Below are positions 41,844-54,325 of a DNA stretch of 64,000 nucleotides, piece by piece (position 1 is the stretch's first letter; every line of letters begins with the position of its first letter). This DNA comes from Diacronema lutheri (lineage: Eukaryota; Haptophyta; Pavlovophyceae; Pavlovales; Pavlovaceae). The stretch lies in NCBI GenBank assembly GCA_019448385.1, contig JAGTXO010000047.1, positions 62,001-126,000 of the forward strand, written 5' to 3'. The notes beneath the pieces are model-generated. The model made no database searches. It worked only from the letters and a program-made list of their open reading frames with translations, and was not told the origin of the DNA. The position numbers and the translations under genes were made by a program.

Positions 41844-43389
41844 TCACAGGCCTGCGTCCACGCCGCCATCAGCGCGCACTCGGCGCAGCTCAACGGCCGC
41901 CGCGCCGCGCTCACCGCCGCTGGCGCCGCGGCCGCCGTCGCCGTCCGACCGCGCCGCGTCCTCCGCCGCCGCCTCGCGCGGCCCCACGTCCCACGCGCGC
42001 GCGGCCCTCCACTCGTCGGGCAAGCTCCACAAGTGCCCGCGCAGCGAGCCGTCAAAGCGCGAGACGGCGGCGTAGTCCTCGAAGCGCTCGAAGAACAAGC
42101 TGTCCACGCCCGAGCCATTCACGTACAGCCCGACGGGCGGCACGGCGGCGGCGAGCAACGGCAGCACCTCGCCGCCTCGCGCGCGCGCGCGCGGTCGGTC
42201 GGCAAAGGCGAAATGTGCGCGGTGCGCGAGGAACGGGAAATGGCCACCGCTGCCGTCGGGGCGCAGGTCCGCGAGCTGCTCGTACACGGCCGTGTCGACG
42301 AGCGGCACCTTGTAGTGCAGGTAGGAGGGGCCTTGGACGGGCGGCAGGCCGGCGGAGCGGCGCGACACGAGCGTTGCCGCGGAGTCGCGGAAGAGGTCGG
42401 GGATGGGCCACGCGCCCTTGGCGCGGTCGAGGCCAAGCTCGGGCAGCACGGCGTAGTGCTTGCGCGAGAAGGCGACCTGCGTCGCGGCGCAGGGACGGCG
42501 TCGCGGCGCGCGTGGGCTGCGCGCGCCGCGCGGCTGGGCGGGCGGGTGGGTGGGGCTGGGCGGGCGGGTGGGTGGGGCTGGGCGGGCGGGTGAGTGGGGC
42601 TGGGCGGGCGGGTGGGTGGGGCTGGGCGGGCGGGTGGGTGGGGCTGGGCGGTGTGTGCGCGCGCGCGCGTGTGTGTGTGTGATGTGTGTATGATGTGTGT
42701 GTGTGTGTTCCTTTTGGGTGGGTGGAGGGCGTCTGTGGAGGCGTGTGTGGAGGCGTTTGTGGAGGGCATTTGCGCTGGGCGCGGCAACAGAAGCGCGCGC
42801 GGCGCGACCAGCGCGCGCATCGCACACACCGCCGGCCCGTCGCGAAAGAGGCGCCCTTCGAGAAACGGGAGGCCAAGGGACGCCTTGTCGTGATGAAAGT
42901 GTCGCCATTGTGCCTGCAGCGGGCGGCGTGGGGGGCGCGCGCCGCGGCTGCGTCCGTCGCCGCTGCCGCCTACGTCGGCGCGGGCGTCCGAAGCGCCCGC
43001 GCCGACGTCCGCCTCCCACGCCGCCCGCTCCGACGGGTGGGGCAGCATGTGCAGCGCGAACCAGAACGAGTGGTCGTGCCCCGCGCGCTGCGCGCCCGCC
43101 GCGATCGCGCGCGGGTCGTCGTAGAAATACTCGTCCGGGTGGCAAAGTGCGACCCACGCGCGATCGCGCGCCGAATTGAAAGGCGGCGCGTGCAGCGCGG
43201 CGTGCGCGGCGGCGCGGAGCGTCTGGTCGGTGCGCGGTAGCAGCCGCCAGAGCGCGGCGAGGTCGACGTCGTCCTCGTGCACGTAGCGCATGTCGGTGGA
43301 GCGCTCGACACACTCGGCGGCGAACGCGTCGAAAACGCGGCGCGTCGGCGTCAGCGCGGGAAAGTCGCCGCCGCCGTCGCCGCCGCCGC

Positions 43390-43430
<41 letters not shown>

Positions 43431-44698
43431 CCACCACGCGGCGTGCCATCAAGGAGTACAAGCCCGTCGAGCAGCGGCATGTTGGCCTGAAGCCACTCAC
43501 CAAGGTAAGCTTCATCGCCACGCGTAATCATCAAACCGAAGAGCGGAACGTCGCCGCCCGTTTCGCCGCCGCCACCGCCGCCCTCGCCGCCGCCGCCACC
43601 GCCGCCCTCGCCGCCGCCGCCCTCGCCGCCCTCGCCACCGCCGCGCCCGTACGCGGAGCGCGAGAGCGGCGCGCCCACCGCCGTCGGCGCGGCGCCGCAC
43701 TGCGGCGCGAGCGTGCCGGCGGCGACGGCGGCTTGGCGGCGCGCGCGCGCGGCGAGCCAGGCGTCAGCCGACGGCGCGGCGATGGCGCGTGGCTGCCGGG
43801 GTCGAGCGGTGGCGCGCGCCTCGCCGCCGTTGCCGGTGCCGTCGTCATCGGTGCCGTCGTTGCCTCCACCCTCGTCACCGCCGCCGCCGCCGTCGCCGTC
43901 GCCGTGGTCCGCCGCCGCACCGTCGCGCGCGCCGGGCGCGCACGCGCGGCCGCGCACGGCCGACTCTGCGGCGGCGGCGGCGCCAAGCTGCCGCAGCTGC
44001 CGGGCCCACGAGCCGTCCGCGCGGCTCGCAAGCACCGCGTGCGCGTCCGCCGCGCCTATGCCTGGCAGGTGCCGCTGCCCGCCGCCGCCGCCGCCGCCGT
44101 CCTCGCCGCCGTCGCTTCCTGGAACCTTCCCGGCCGCCATCGCGCGCGCGAGCTCACCGAGCGCGTGCGCGAAACGAAGGGGCCAGAGCGGCGAGGTGGC
44201 GAGGGCGAGGTCGTCAGCCGACGGTGCCAGCGCGAGCGGCGCGCCGCCGCCACCATCGCCGCCGCCGCCGCCCGCCGCCCCGTCGAAGAGCTCGGCGCAG
44301 AGCTCGCGGCGTGGCGGCGGCAGGCAGGGGGCAAACTCCGCCCAGCGCGCGAGCTGCTGCGCGAGCTGGCCCAGGGCCCACATGAGCGCGTTGGGCGCGC
44401 ACGCGCCGGTAGGGTCGGGCGCGACCACGCCGCACGCGCGCACGAGCCGCATCGCCAGCGCCTGCACCGCACCGACCGAGCCAGCGAGCGCGAGCGCGCC
44501 GGCGCCGTCGGCGATCGCGCCGAGGCTGCCGTGCATAGCCTCGTCGATGAGGGCGAGCGCCTCGCGGAAGCGCGCAGGATTGGCGGGGAGGTGCTCCGCT
44601 CCGAACGGCGCGACCGCGCACCCCGTGCCCGCGCGCGGCGGCGGCTCGGCGCCGCGCGCGTGCGCGCACAGCGCGACGAGCGCCGCCCACCGCGGCAT
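41844..44698 (-). CDS. Secreted/Golgi glycosyltransferase-like protein
   Basis: Exons 44698-42830 and 42476-41844 give 833 aa. Residues 1-17 form a short signal sequence (MPRWAALVALCAHARGAEP). Residues 18-370 form an N-terminal helical region with Asp/Gly-rich low complexity. From about residue 385 a GT-A-like fold begins: DVPLFGLMITRGDEAYLGEW, then LQANMPLLDGLVLLDGT, a Gly/Asp loop, MRYVHEDDVDLAALWRLLPR, and VALCHPDEYFYDDP. The HPDE/DD acidic motif could be the metal-binding site of a nucleotide-sugar transferase of the GT2/GT92 sort. The spliced C-terminal part reads RDGPA|VAFSRKHYAVLPELGL and continues with conserved-looking sequence (GPSYLHYKVPLVDTAVYEQL). Donor and acceptor sugars are unknown. 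Its start codon is only 15 bp from that of the folylpolyglutamate synthase gene. Confidence 0.65.
42534..42643. repeat. 22-bp tandem repeat, 5 copies, plus GT-rich tract
   Basis: The unit CTGGGCGGGCGGGTGGGTGG-GG is repeated five times with one substitution, plus a partial copy. A TG-rich microsatellite follows (about 42650-42710). Both lie in the intron at 42477-42829. Confidence 0.92.
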
Positions 44699-44713
44699 CG
44701 CGGCGGGCGCACG

Positions 44714-46264
44714 ATGGCGTCGCTGGCGCGCGCGCTCGAACGGATGGCCACGCTCGTCAACCGCGAGCGCGGCTCGCGGCCGCCAAAGTGGGACGTGGGT
44801 ACGGCGGAGGTGCGCGCGCTGCTCGAGTGTCTCGGCGAGCCGCAGCGCGCCTTCCGCGCCGTCCACATTGCCGGCTCGAAGGGCAAGGGCTCGGTGAGCG
44901 CGCGCGTCGCGCTCGGCCTGCGCGCGTCGGGCGTGCGCGTCGGGCTGTACACGTCGCCGCACGTGCACGCGCTGGCCGAGCGCGTGTGGGTGGACGGCGC
45001 GCCGCTGCCCGACGCCGCGCTCGCCGCCGCGCTCCACCGCACGCTCGACGCGCGCGACGCGCTCGCGGACGGCGCGGCGGCGGACGGCGGGTGGCGGCCG
45101 GGCGCGCGCGCGTCGTGGTTCGACGTGCTCACGGCCGCGGCGTTCCGCGCGTTCGCCGACGCGCGCGTGGAGTGGGCGGTGGTCGAGTGCGGCCTCGGCG
45201 GGCTTCGCGACTCGACCAACGTCTTCGACGGCGCGTGCACGGCTGAGGCCGGCAGCGGCGGCGGCGGCGGCGGCGCGGCCGGCGGCGGCAGCAGGGTGGT
45301 GGTGCTGACCAACGTGCACCTTGAGCATTCGGCGCAACTCGGCGGCACGCGCGAGGCCATCGCCGCGGAGAAGGCCGCGATCGTCACGCGCGGCGCGTCG
45401 TTCGTGTGCGGCATCCCGCTCCCGCGCGCGCGCGCCGGCGACGGCGCCGACGGCGCCGGCGACAGCTGCGGCGTCGAGTCCGGTCGCGTCGGCGAGTCCG
45501 GTCGCGTCGAGCCGGACGGCGCGACGCCGCCGGCCGACCGCGCCGGCGAGGAGGCGGCGCGCGTCGCGCGCGAGCGCGGCGCGGCGCGCATCGTGAGCGT
45601 CGAGCCAACGGACGAGCCGTCGGCTTACGGCGCGTCCGTCGCTCACGCCAACGCCGCGCTTGCCGCGCTCGCGTTACGCGAGGCGGCGCGCTTCGAGCCG
45701 CGCGTGGCGGCCGCGCTCGCGCGCGACGCGCGCCGCGTCCTTGACGCTGACGGCGAGGCGCTACGCGCTCTCCTCCCATCGCGCGACGAGCGCCTCATCT
45801 GCGCCGTAGAGCGCGGCGGCGGCGCTGCGCGGCGTGGCGCGGCGGCGGCGGCGGCGCGCGCCGAGCCGGCGGACGCGAGCCACGGCACGCCCGGCGAGGT
45901 GCGGCTGCTCGTCGACGGCGCGCACGTGCCCGCGTCCGTCGACCTGCTCGTGCGCGCGGCGCTCGGCGCGGCCGCCGGCGCCGCGCCACCCGACGCGCGC
46001 GCGCCGGCTGTCGGGGTCGACGGTGCCGACGACCCGCTGCGCGCGCGCGCCGGGCAATCGCTCGGTGTCGGCCGCATCGCCGCGGTGGTCGTGGGCGTGG
46101 CGGAGGACAAGGACGCAGCCGGGATCATGCGCGCGCTCGCGCCGCTGCGCGCGCTCGCGCCCGCGCCGGGCGCTGCGCCGGCGCCTACGCTGCGCGGCGT
46201 GCCGTCGGGCGGCGCGGCGGCGGGCGGCGCGGCGGCGGGCGGCGCGGCGGCGGGCGGCGGCGGC

Positions 46265-46299
<35 letters not shown>

Positions 46300-46651
46300 T
46301 GCTGGCGAGCAGCTGGGCGCGGCTCGCCTGGCGGCAGCTCAACCACCGGTCGTCCTCATCGCGACGGGCCTCGAGGGCGGAGGTGCCTTTGTACCTCCGC
46401 GCGCGCTTGCGCGCATTGCGCGAGAGCACGGCTGGGGCGAGGCGAGCGTTGGCGTCGCCGAGCCGCGCGCGGCGGTGCTGCGCGCGATTGAGGCGGCGGC
46501 CGCGTGCACGCCGCCCGGCGCGGTGCTCGTGACGGGCTCGCTCAAGCTCGGCGCGGCCGCGCGAGACGCGGTGCACGAATGGGAGGCGGGGTGCGCGGGC
46601 GGGCCGCCATCCTACGGGCACCGTTTGGACGCTGACTCGAAAGCTCGGTGA
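44714..46651 (+). CDS. FPGS: Folylpolyglutamate synthase / dihydrofolate synthase
   Basis: One exon, 645 aa, longer than the usual 430-590. The enzyme adds glutamate to folates (and in some members to dihydropteroate) using ATP. Motifs: an N-terminal helix (ALERMATLVNRE) and PPKWDVGTAEVRALLECLG; the P-loop HIAGSKGKGSV at about residues 50-60; GLYTSPHVHALAERVWVDG; the catalytic block VECGLGGLRDSTNVFD; NVHLEHSAQLGGTREAIAAE with the following KAAIV; and the C-terminal domain start LLVDGAHVPASVDLL. The C-terminal half contains Gly/Ala low-complexity insertions (about residues 500-540). The start at 44714 fits the family's N-terminal helix; an internal Met ten codons later is an alternative. No transit peptide is obvious, so cytosolic location is the default. 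Confidence 0.92.
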
Positions 46652-46820
46652 GTGACTCACAGACAGAGAGAGAAGAAAGAACGACAGACCCACGCTGGGT
46701 GCGGACCGTGAGTGACTGAAAGCGGGTGCAGTTCACCCCCCCCCGCTCCCCTCTCCCCACCATTTTTCCTGGCCAGTAACGGCGGTGCGCGCGCGGCCAA
46801 AAGGACGGCCCACGCCGCCC

Positions 46821-47884
46821 TCACGGCGGGTGCAGCACGCCACCGCCACTCGAGCGCGCGCGCCGCGCGCCGTCGTCGCCGTCGGCAGCTCCCGCGCCGC
46901 CATGCTCATTGACGCTTGCTGTCGTCAGCATGGCGGCATGCGCCGAGTGCGGCCGCATGAGCAGCGCGGCCGTTGCACCGCTCGCGAGCCCACTCACGCC
47001 GCCCTTCGCCGAGCGCGCAAGGGAGACGAGCCGCTCCGTCCCGGAGGTGCCCGCTCGCACGATCAGATTTAAAGGCAGCGCCGCGCCTCCGCCACCGCCA
47101 CCGCCGCCCATGCCCGCGCCAACCGTCGCCGGCCCGCCGCTCGCCACGAGCTCGGCTGCGTGCTCCGCCGCCCACGCGCGCGCCTCATTCTCATCGCGCC
47201 GCGCGAGCAGCTTTCCCACGTCCGCGCGCCGCACGCCGCGCATCACGCCCGCGCCGCCCATCTCCGCCATCAAGTCAAAGTCGTCGTACAACCTGACGAG
47301 GGCGTCGGTCTGCTTGTTCACGAGCGCGATGAGCGCGCGTGCGCGCGCGCGCGCGAGCTCGAGCTCGTCGGCGCGGACGGCGGAGGCGAAGACTTGGCAG
47401 ATTTGCGTGAGAGACGCCTGGCGGGGGGTGGGATGGGGGAGGGGAAGGGGGGATGGGTGGGGGGCGGGGGCAGGGCGGGGAAAGGAAGAGGGCAGGGAAA
47501 GGGGAAGGGCGGGGAAAGGAAGAGGGCAGGGAAAGGGTAAGGGCGGGGAAAGGAAGAGGGCAGGGAAAGGGTAAGGGCGGGGAAAGGAAGAGGGCAGGGA
47601 AAGGGTAAGGGCGGGGAAAGGAAGAGGGCAGGGAAAGGGTAAGGGCAGGGAAAGGAAGAGGGCGGAGGAGAAGGGGACGGGCGGGGCAGGGAAAGGGGAA
47701 GGGCGGGGAAAGGAAGAGGGCGGAGGAGAAGGGGACGGGCGGGGCGTGAGCAGCGGATTGCGCGGCCCAGGCGTGCCCCCCCCCCCCCCCCCCCCGGCGA
47801 AAAACCGAATGGCAGCCCAGGCGCGCAGCGGCCCCCCCCCCCCCCCCCCCCAGCGAAAAACCGAATGGCAGCCCAGGCGCGCAG

Positions 47885-47919
<35 letters not shown>

Positions 47920-47953
47920 AGCGAAAAACCGAATGGCAGCCCAGGCGCGCAGC

Positions 47954-47997
<44 letters not shown>

Positions 47998-49227
47998 CGG
48001 CGAAAAACCGAATGGCAGCCCAGGCGCGCACCCCCCCCCCCCCCCCCCCCCCCTCCCCCACCCCCCATCCCTTCCCCCACACTACCCACCTCGATGAAGA
48101 CCGAATCGTCGCGCGTGAAGGCGCGCAGCGGCCCGCCGTCGAGCAGCGCGCGGTCAAAGGCGAGCAGCGCGGCGCGGAGCAGCGCGTGCTCGAGCGCGCG
48201 CATTGCGCCGGGCTCGACGGCGTGCGCGCTGCCCACTAGTCGCAGCCCGTCGGACCCGCCGCGCCGCCAGCCACGCAGCGCGCGCCGGAGCGCGCGCGCG
48301 AACGCGCGCGCGCCGCCGGCCGTGTGCTGCGCGTCGGGCAAGAACAGGCGGCCCCCGGCGACGGGCCAGCACGTCCAGATCGCGCAGCGCAGCGCCACGT
48401 ACTCGCACGCGCGCTCGAGCGCGCGGCGCAGCGCCGCGCGCGCCTCCTCGAACGCCGCGAGCCGCGCGCGCGCGCCGCGCGCTCGCTCGCGCGCCGAGTG
48501 CGCGGACATGCGCGCGGCGCGCGCCGTCGCGGACGACGGCGGCGGCGGCGGCGGCGGCTCGATTGAATCGACGCGCGCGTAGAGCAGGTAGAAGGCTTGC
48601 GAGCACGCCTGCAGGTTTGAGAGCACGACGGCACAGTGCGGCAGCGGCCGCGCGAGCGCGGCGGCCGCGGCGGCGGCCGCCGCGGCCGGCGAGACAGCCG
48701 CGCCGCCCGCGCCGCCGCCGCCCGCGCCCGACGCGCGCGCGGGCGGACGGGGCGGCGGGAGCGGCAGGCCGACACGGTCAAGCTCCTGCCGCCGGCGCGA
48801 CGCGGGCGCGCACGCCGACGCGGCCGGCGCGTCCGGCATGAGCGCGCGCTCGTCACCGACGCCCGCGAGCACCGCCTGGCCGCGCGCGAAGGCCTGCACC
48901 GCGAGCGCGGCCGCGCGCAACAAGCCGCCCGAGTGCGCGGCGGTCGCGCCGACGCCGAGCGCGGCCGTGCGCTCGAAGACGTCCACAGCTGCACTGAGCA
49001 TTGAGAAGAGATCGACGACGGACGACGAGTGGTACACCGCACCGTCGCGCAGCGCCGCGCGCCGCGCGCGCGCCGCGAGCGCGCGCGCGCGCGCGCCGCC
49101 GCTGCCGCCGGCGCCGGCACCGCCGGCGGAGCCGGCGGTGACGGTGGCGCGCGCGGCGTCGTCGTCGTCGGAGTTGGAGTCCTCGCCCGACGAGTCGGCG
49201 GCGAGCAGCGCCGTCGCGCTCCACGCC

Positions 49228-49258
<31 letters not shown>

Positions 49259-49298
49259 GATCAACGGCGGCGGCGCCCGCAGCGTCGCGCGCCGTCGA

Positions 49299-49340
<42 letters not shown>

Positions 49341-51618
49341 CGGCGGCGGCGCGCGCTCGCCGGCGCGCGAGAAATCGGCGGGCGAGTTGAGCGGCACCCA
49401 GTTCTCGCCCTTGAGCAGCAGCTCGACAGTGGAGAGGAACGTGTCCGTTTGCGAGTCCAGCCAACGCGCCCACAGTGCCGGCACCGCACCGGAACTGAGC
49501 AACGATGGCGGATGGGCCGCCATCGCTGCGCCGCCGGCCGGAGGCACGTGCGCCGCGCCGAACGGCGCGTGCGCGGGCGACACCGTGATGGTCAGCTCTC
49601 GCGCCGCGGCTGCGGTTGGTGCAACGCCGGCGACGCGCGCGGGCGACGCCGGCGCGGCGGCGCACGGCGAGTTGAGCGGCGTCGGCGCGGCGCTCGTGCC
49701 GCCGCCGCCGCCCACGTCGCGCGCGGGCGAGCTCGCGCGCGAGCGGCCGCGCACCGCGCCGCCGCCGCCGTCGCCGCCCGGTCGGCCGCCGCCGGCCGCG
49801 CCGCCGGCGGCAGCCACCGCCGCGGCTGCGGCCACACCCGCCGCGCCGGCGGCTGCGCCGTTGGACGGCGGAGGCGGCGATCCGAGCGCGACGCCATTCA
49901 CAACGATTGGCTGCCCGCCGCCCATTGGCCCGCGCGCGCCCGGGCTCGCGGCGGCGGACGGCGCAGGCGCGCGCGTCGGCATGGTGAACGCCGACGACGT
50001 GGCGAAGTGCGCCGCCGGTGTCGGCGTCGGCGCCGGCGTCGGCGCGGGCGTCGGCGCGGGCGTCGGCGCGGGCGTCGGCGCGGGCGTCGGCGCCGGCGTG
50101 GGCGCGGGCGTGGGCAGCAGCATGGGCGCGGGCGCATGCGCCTGCAGCAGCTCGTCGAGCGCCGCGACGTCGCGCAGCAGCGCGAGCACCGCGCCGTCCG
50201 TCAGCCACGCCTCGTGCACGTCGTGGAGCGCCGCGGCCGCCGCGCGGGACAGCGCGGCGCACGCGGCGCGCGCGCCGAGGCCGCGGCAGGCGGGCGCGTG
50301 CTCGCGCTCGCAGAAACGGTCAAACGCCGCGCCAAGGCCTCCGGCTCGCGTGTAACTGCGCGCGGCGGGGCGGGCGAGGCGGGGCGGGCAAGGCGGGGCG
50401 GGCGAGGCGGGGCGGGCCAGGCGGCTGCTCGTGGGAAGGTCGCGGCGGGGAGGGCCAGGCGGGGCGGGCCAAGCGAGTGCTCGTAGGAAGGTCGCGGCGG
50501 GGAGGGCCAGGCGGGGCGGGCCAGGCGGCTGCTCGTGGGAAGGTCGCGGCGGGGCGGGCCAGGCGGGGCGGGCCAGGCGGCTGCTCGTGGGAAGGTCGCG
50601 GCGGGGCGGGCCAGGCGGGGCGGGCCAGGCGGCTGCTCGTGGGAAGGTCGCGGCGGGGCGGGCCAGGCGGGGCGGGCCAGGCGGCTGCTCGTGGGAAGGT
50701 CGCGGCGGCGGCGGCGGCGCGCGGCGGCGCGCACGCTCGAGCAATGGCGGTCGAGTGCTTTATAAATGCATGCACGCGCAGTAAACGGCGTGGCATCTCG
50801 ACAAGGGCGGGCCCCGAAGAGCCGGCGGCGGCCTCGGCGGCGGCGGCGGCCTCGGCGGCGGCGGCGCGGCGCGCGCGCGCGAGCGCGGCGCGCGCCGAGC
50901 GCGTGGCGAGCGCGCAGACAAATCGCTCCTCTGCGGGCGCGAGCGCGAGCACGACCGAGCCGCCTCCGCCGCCGTCATCGCCTCCGCCTCCGCCTCCGCC
51001 TCCGCCTCCGCCTCCGCCTCCGCCTTCGCCTCCTCCACCGCCTCCTCCACCGCCGCCGCCGCCACCGCCGCCCTCCGGCGCGAGCGCGCGGCGCGCGCGC
51101 GGTGCGCTGGCAATCTCACCGTCCGCCCACGACGCCGCCTCCGCGTCGGCGCCGTCGCCGTCCGCAGCGATGCCGCCGCCGCCGTCGGCGCGCGCGAGCT
51201 CGGCCGCGGCGTCCGCGTCGGCCATGCTGAGGGCCTGCGCGCACACGCTGCCTCCGCGCTGCAGTGCGAAACGGGCGGACAGCATGGCCGGCACCGCGTT
51301 GAGCGCGGGCGGTGACCAGTGTACGGTCACGTCCGCCGTCGCGCGCGCGACGACGGCGCACGCGCACGCCACAAGGCGCAGCGCTTCGTCAATCTCGCCC
51401 GCCGAGTCGGCGGCGGGCGCGTCCCGCCCGCCGTCCGCGCCCAGCTCGTTGTCCGATCCGGACTCGCTGCCCGGGCTGGCGGCGGCGCGCGCCGGCCGCG
51501 CGGCGATCCGCTCGGAGGACGCGGGGCGCGTGATCGTGCCGCCCGCGGCCGCGCCGGCGCCGCCGCTACCACCGCCGCCACCGCCACCGCCAGCGCCAGC
51601 GCCTGCGCCGGCGCCACC

Positions 51619-51651
<33 letters not shown>

Positions 51652-53673
51652 GCCACCACCGCCGCCTCCGGCAACGCCCGCACTGCGCGATGGCGGCGCG
51701 ACGCGCTCGGAAGAGCCGGTACGAGGGATCGGAATCCGGGCCGCCATCGCTGCAAGCTTGGCGCCCGCACCGGCGAGCGCACCGGCGGCGCTCGCGCCGG
51801 CGGCCGCGGCAACGGAAACGCCGCCATTGCTGCCGCCATTGCTGCCGCCATTGCTGCCGCCTCCTCCACAGCTACTCGCGCCGCTGCCCTGGCGCGATGG
51901 GTGGGCGGGCACAGGCAGCGCGCCGCCGGGCGCGCGAGCATTCGACGCGTTGGCGCGCGCGCCGCTGTCCGCGTCCGCCTCTCGCGCGCGTGGCCCACCG
52001 CCGCCACCGCCGCCGCCACCACCGCCGCCACCACCGCCGGCACCGTCACCGCCGCCGGCGCCGTCGCCACCGTCGCCGTCATCGTCGTCGCCGTCGCCCG
52101 ACGACACGTCGTCGAGCGCCGCCGCGCGCCGCTCGAGCGTCCGCGGCTGCAGCGCCGTGCGCGCGCGCGCGAAGCGGCGCGCGGCGATGGCGAGACCCTC
52201 CCACGCGCTCGCGAGCTCGCCGCCACCGTCGCCGTCGCCGTCGCCGTCGCCGCCACCGACCACGCCGCCGGCCGCGGCAACCGCCTGCTCGGCGCGCGCG
52301 CGCGCCGCGTCGATCTGCACGGCGGCGGCGGCGAGGCGCGCGGCCGCGCGCAGGGCCGGGCCGACGCCCAGGCAGCGCGCGAAAAGAGTCGCGGCGCGGC
52401 GGATGCTGCGTTCGTTGTAGGTCGGTGCGCCTGGCACCTCAGCGTCGTACGCGCACGACTCGATCGTTACGAGCAGCGCGCCGGCGAGGCGCGGCGGGTG
52501 GTGGGCGGGCGCCGCTGCCGGCGCGGCGCCGCCCACGCCGCCCGCGCCGCCCGCGCCGCCCGCGCCAGCGTCGACGCCGGCGAGGAGCCCCCGGGCGCGC
52601 ATGTCGAGGACGGTCGCACCGAGGCGCGCGGCAGCCGCCTCATATGCGCCGGCCACCTCGAGCGGCCACGCCGGCAGCTGCGCGCCGCTGTTGGCGCGCG
52701 CGCCGTCGTGCCGCGCGGCGGAGGACGCCGCGGCGGAGGACGCCGCCGCGCCGCTCGCCACGTCGAGCGGCTCGTGGAGCAGCGCACGCAGCTGCCGGCG
52801 GCGGGCGGCGACCTCGTGTGGCGCGAGGAGGGGCGAGGTGACGAGCCACTCGTCGAGGCCGCTGCCCAGCACGCGCAGCTGCCGCTCGAGCCAGCTCACA
52901 AAGGCGGCGGCCGCGCCATCCGCGCCGCCGGCCGCGCCGGCGCCGCCCGCGCCGGCCGCGCCGCCGGCCGCGCCGGCGGCCGGCGCGGCAAAGTCGGCGG
53001 GCGCGCGCACGGCGACAAGGAGCGCGCGGTAGACGAGCGAGCCGCGCGGCGCGTCCACCCTGCGCACAGCCGGCGAGAGCGAGACGCGCGCGAGCAGCGC
53101 GTGCTGACGCGCGCTCAGCCCGAGCTGCGTGCGGATCGAGCGCAGCGTATCCGGCTCGCACAACTCGCCGACGCAGCGGACAAACTCCTCGTAGGCCGCG
53201 ACGGCGAGGCAGCCGCCGGCCGCACCGGCACGAAGAGGCTCGGACGCGCGCCCCGCGACGCCGCCGTCCGTGTCGTCGAGCAAGCCCGCGCCGAGGCTGA
53301 CGATGGGCGCGCCGTCCTCGCGCACCACCGCGCCACGCGCGCGCGCGCCGTCCGACGGTCGCGCGGGCGGTGCGTCGCGGCGCGCGGACTCGGCGGCGCC
53401 GGCGGGCCAGTAAAGTGCGGGCGAGGCGAAGTCGACGAGCAGCCCCTCGTCCAGCCGGCGGAGCAGCTCGTCCACGCGCAGCGTGCGGAGCGCGTCCGCG
53501 CGCGCGTCGAGCACCCCGCGGTTCGCCAGCCGCGCGTGCGCCGGCGCGGTGAGGAGCGCGCGCCGAACGAGCGCCGCGCGCTCGGCGCACGCGTCCTGCC
53601 GCGCCACGCCGGCCGGGGCGGCGCCGCCCCGCGGGTAGAGCGCACCGATGTCCGGCGGCGCGTGCGCGCGCAT
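46821..53673 (-). CDS. Plant-type MUN domain protein (PATROL1/DUF810-like)
   Basis: Exons 53673-50735, 50355-48090 and 47417-46821 give 1933 aa; plant members are about 1000-1100, and the excess is Gly/Ala/Pro low complexity. Resemblance to PATROL1/DUF810 appears as ordered blocks: FVSWLERQLRVLGSGLDEWL; VTVHWSPPALNAVP; RWLDSQTDTFLSTVELLLKG followed by ENWVPLNS; YHSSSVVDLFSMLSAAVDVF; ALLAFDRALLDGGPLRAFTR followed by DDSVFIE; and, after intron 2, LTQICQVFASAVRADELELA. The plant proteins share Munc13-like helical repeats and act in vesicle traffic and delivery of membrane proteins. The family call is from memory of block order and is less certain than the gene itself. The start (Met at 53673) is provisional. 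Intron 1 (50356-50734) and intron 2 (47418-48089) are both minisatellite-rich. Confidence 0.65.
47473..47745. repeat. 34-bp purine-rich tandem repeat (MUN gene intron 2)
   Basis: The unit GGGCGGGGAAAGGAAGAGGG-CAGGGAAAGGGTAA is repeated about six times in 34-bp register, then diverges. The coding strand reads it as a pure pyrimidine tract ending near the acceptor at 47418. Confidence 0.9.
47775..48052. repeat. 31-bp core alternating with poly-C tracts (MUN gene intron 2)
   Basis: The core GCGAAAAACCGAATGGCAGC-CCAGGCGCGCA occurs four times, separated by C-runs of roughly 20 to 39. On the coding strand these are poly-G tracts in the donor half of the intron. The cores are almost identical, so the unit spread recently. 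Confidence 0.93.
50420..50711. repeat. 52-bp tandem repeat, about 5.6 copies (MUN gene intron 1)
   Basis: The unit starts GGCGGCTGCTCGTGGGAAGG and ends GGCGGGGCGGGCCA. Copies start near 50420, 50472, 50524, 50576 and 50628, with a partial copy at 50680. The second copy carries several substitutions. Confidence 0.93.
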
Positions 53674-54325
53674 CTCGGCGGGCGCGCCGGGCGCGCGCGG
53701 CACGATGGCGGCCGACCGGGCACGAGTTGCGACCACAGTGGTGTCACATGGACAAGGCTGACGACTCAGCGGCTTCCTCCCGCGCTGGGACGTGGCCTGC
53801 CAAGGAGGCCACGAACGCTTGCCGCTACGGCGCCGGGCGACGGAGCCGAGGGATGAGGGACGATGCCGCCTGCAAGCGCGCTCGGCCATTGCGCCAGAAA
53901 GCGCTGTGACCGCTCGGCCACCAAGCTTCAACGTGTTTACATGGCGCCAAGACTCATACCGCGAGCGGGCCCGGACCCTGCGTGGCGCGCCCCGCCTGCG
54001 CTGAAGACAGAAGACCCGCTCGCGGCTTCCAACATTCTTGCCGCCAATGCGGGCGCCGTCGCGGCAGTCGTCGTGACGTTTTAAAAGCGGATCGTTGATC
54101 GAACCTTCCAAGCGAAGTGCGGCCAATGAAACGTTAGGGATGAGAAGGGCGGGGCTGTGAACCGTCATTTCGCACTGCAGTGCGACGTTCCAGTACGCGC
54201 GTCCACGGTCGCGCGCGCGCGGCCCGCTCCAGCAGCCGCTCAGGCGCACACCGCGCGCACGACGCGCACCGCGCGTACGTTCGCTCGGCTGCGTCAGGCC
54301 GCCGTCGCCCTAGCCCGCGCGCGCC
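53674..54325. other. Intergenic region between divergent MUN and permease genes
   Basis: About 650 bp. It is less GC-rich in the middle than the genes. It holds a CCAAT box (GCGGCCAATGAAACG near 54120), about 205 bp upstream of the permease ATG, and a T/A-rich patch (ACGTTTTAAAAGCGG near 54077). No tRNA or repeat is found. The MUN reading frame stays open for some 70 codons upstream, so its true start could lie inside. Confidence 0.45.
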
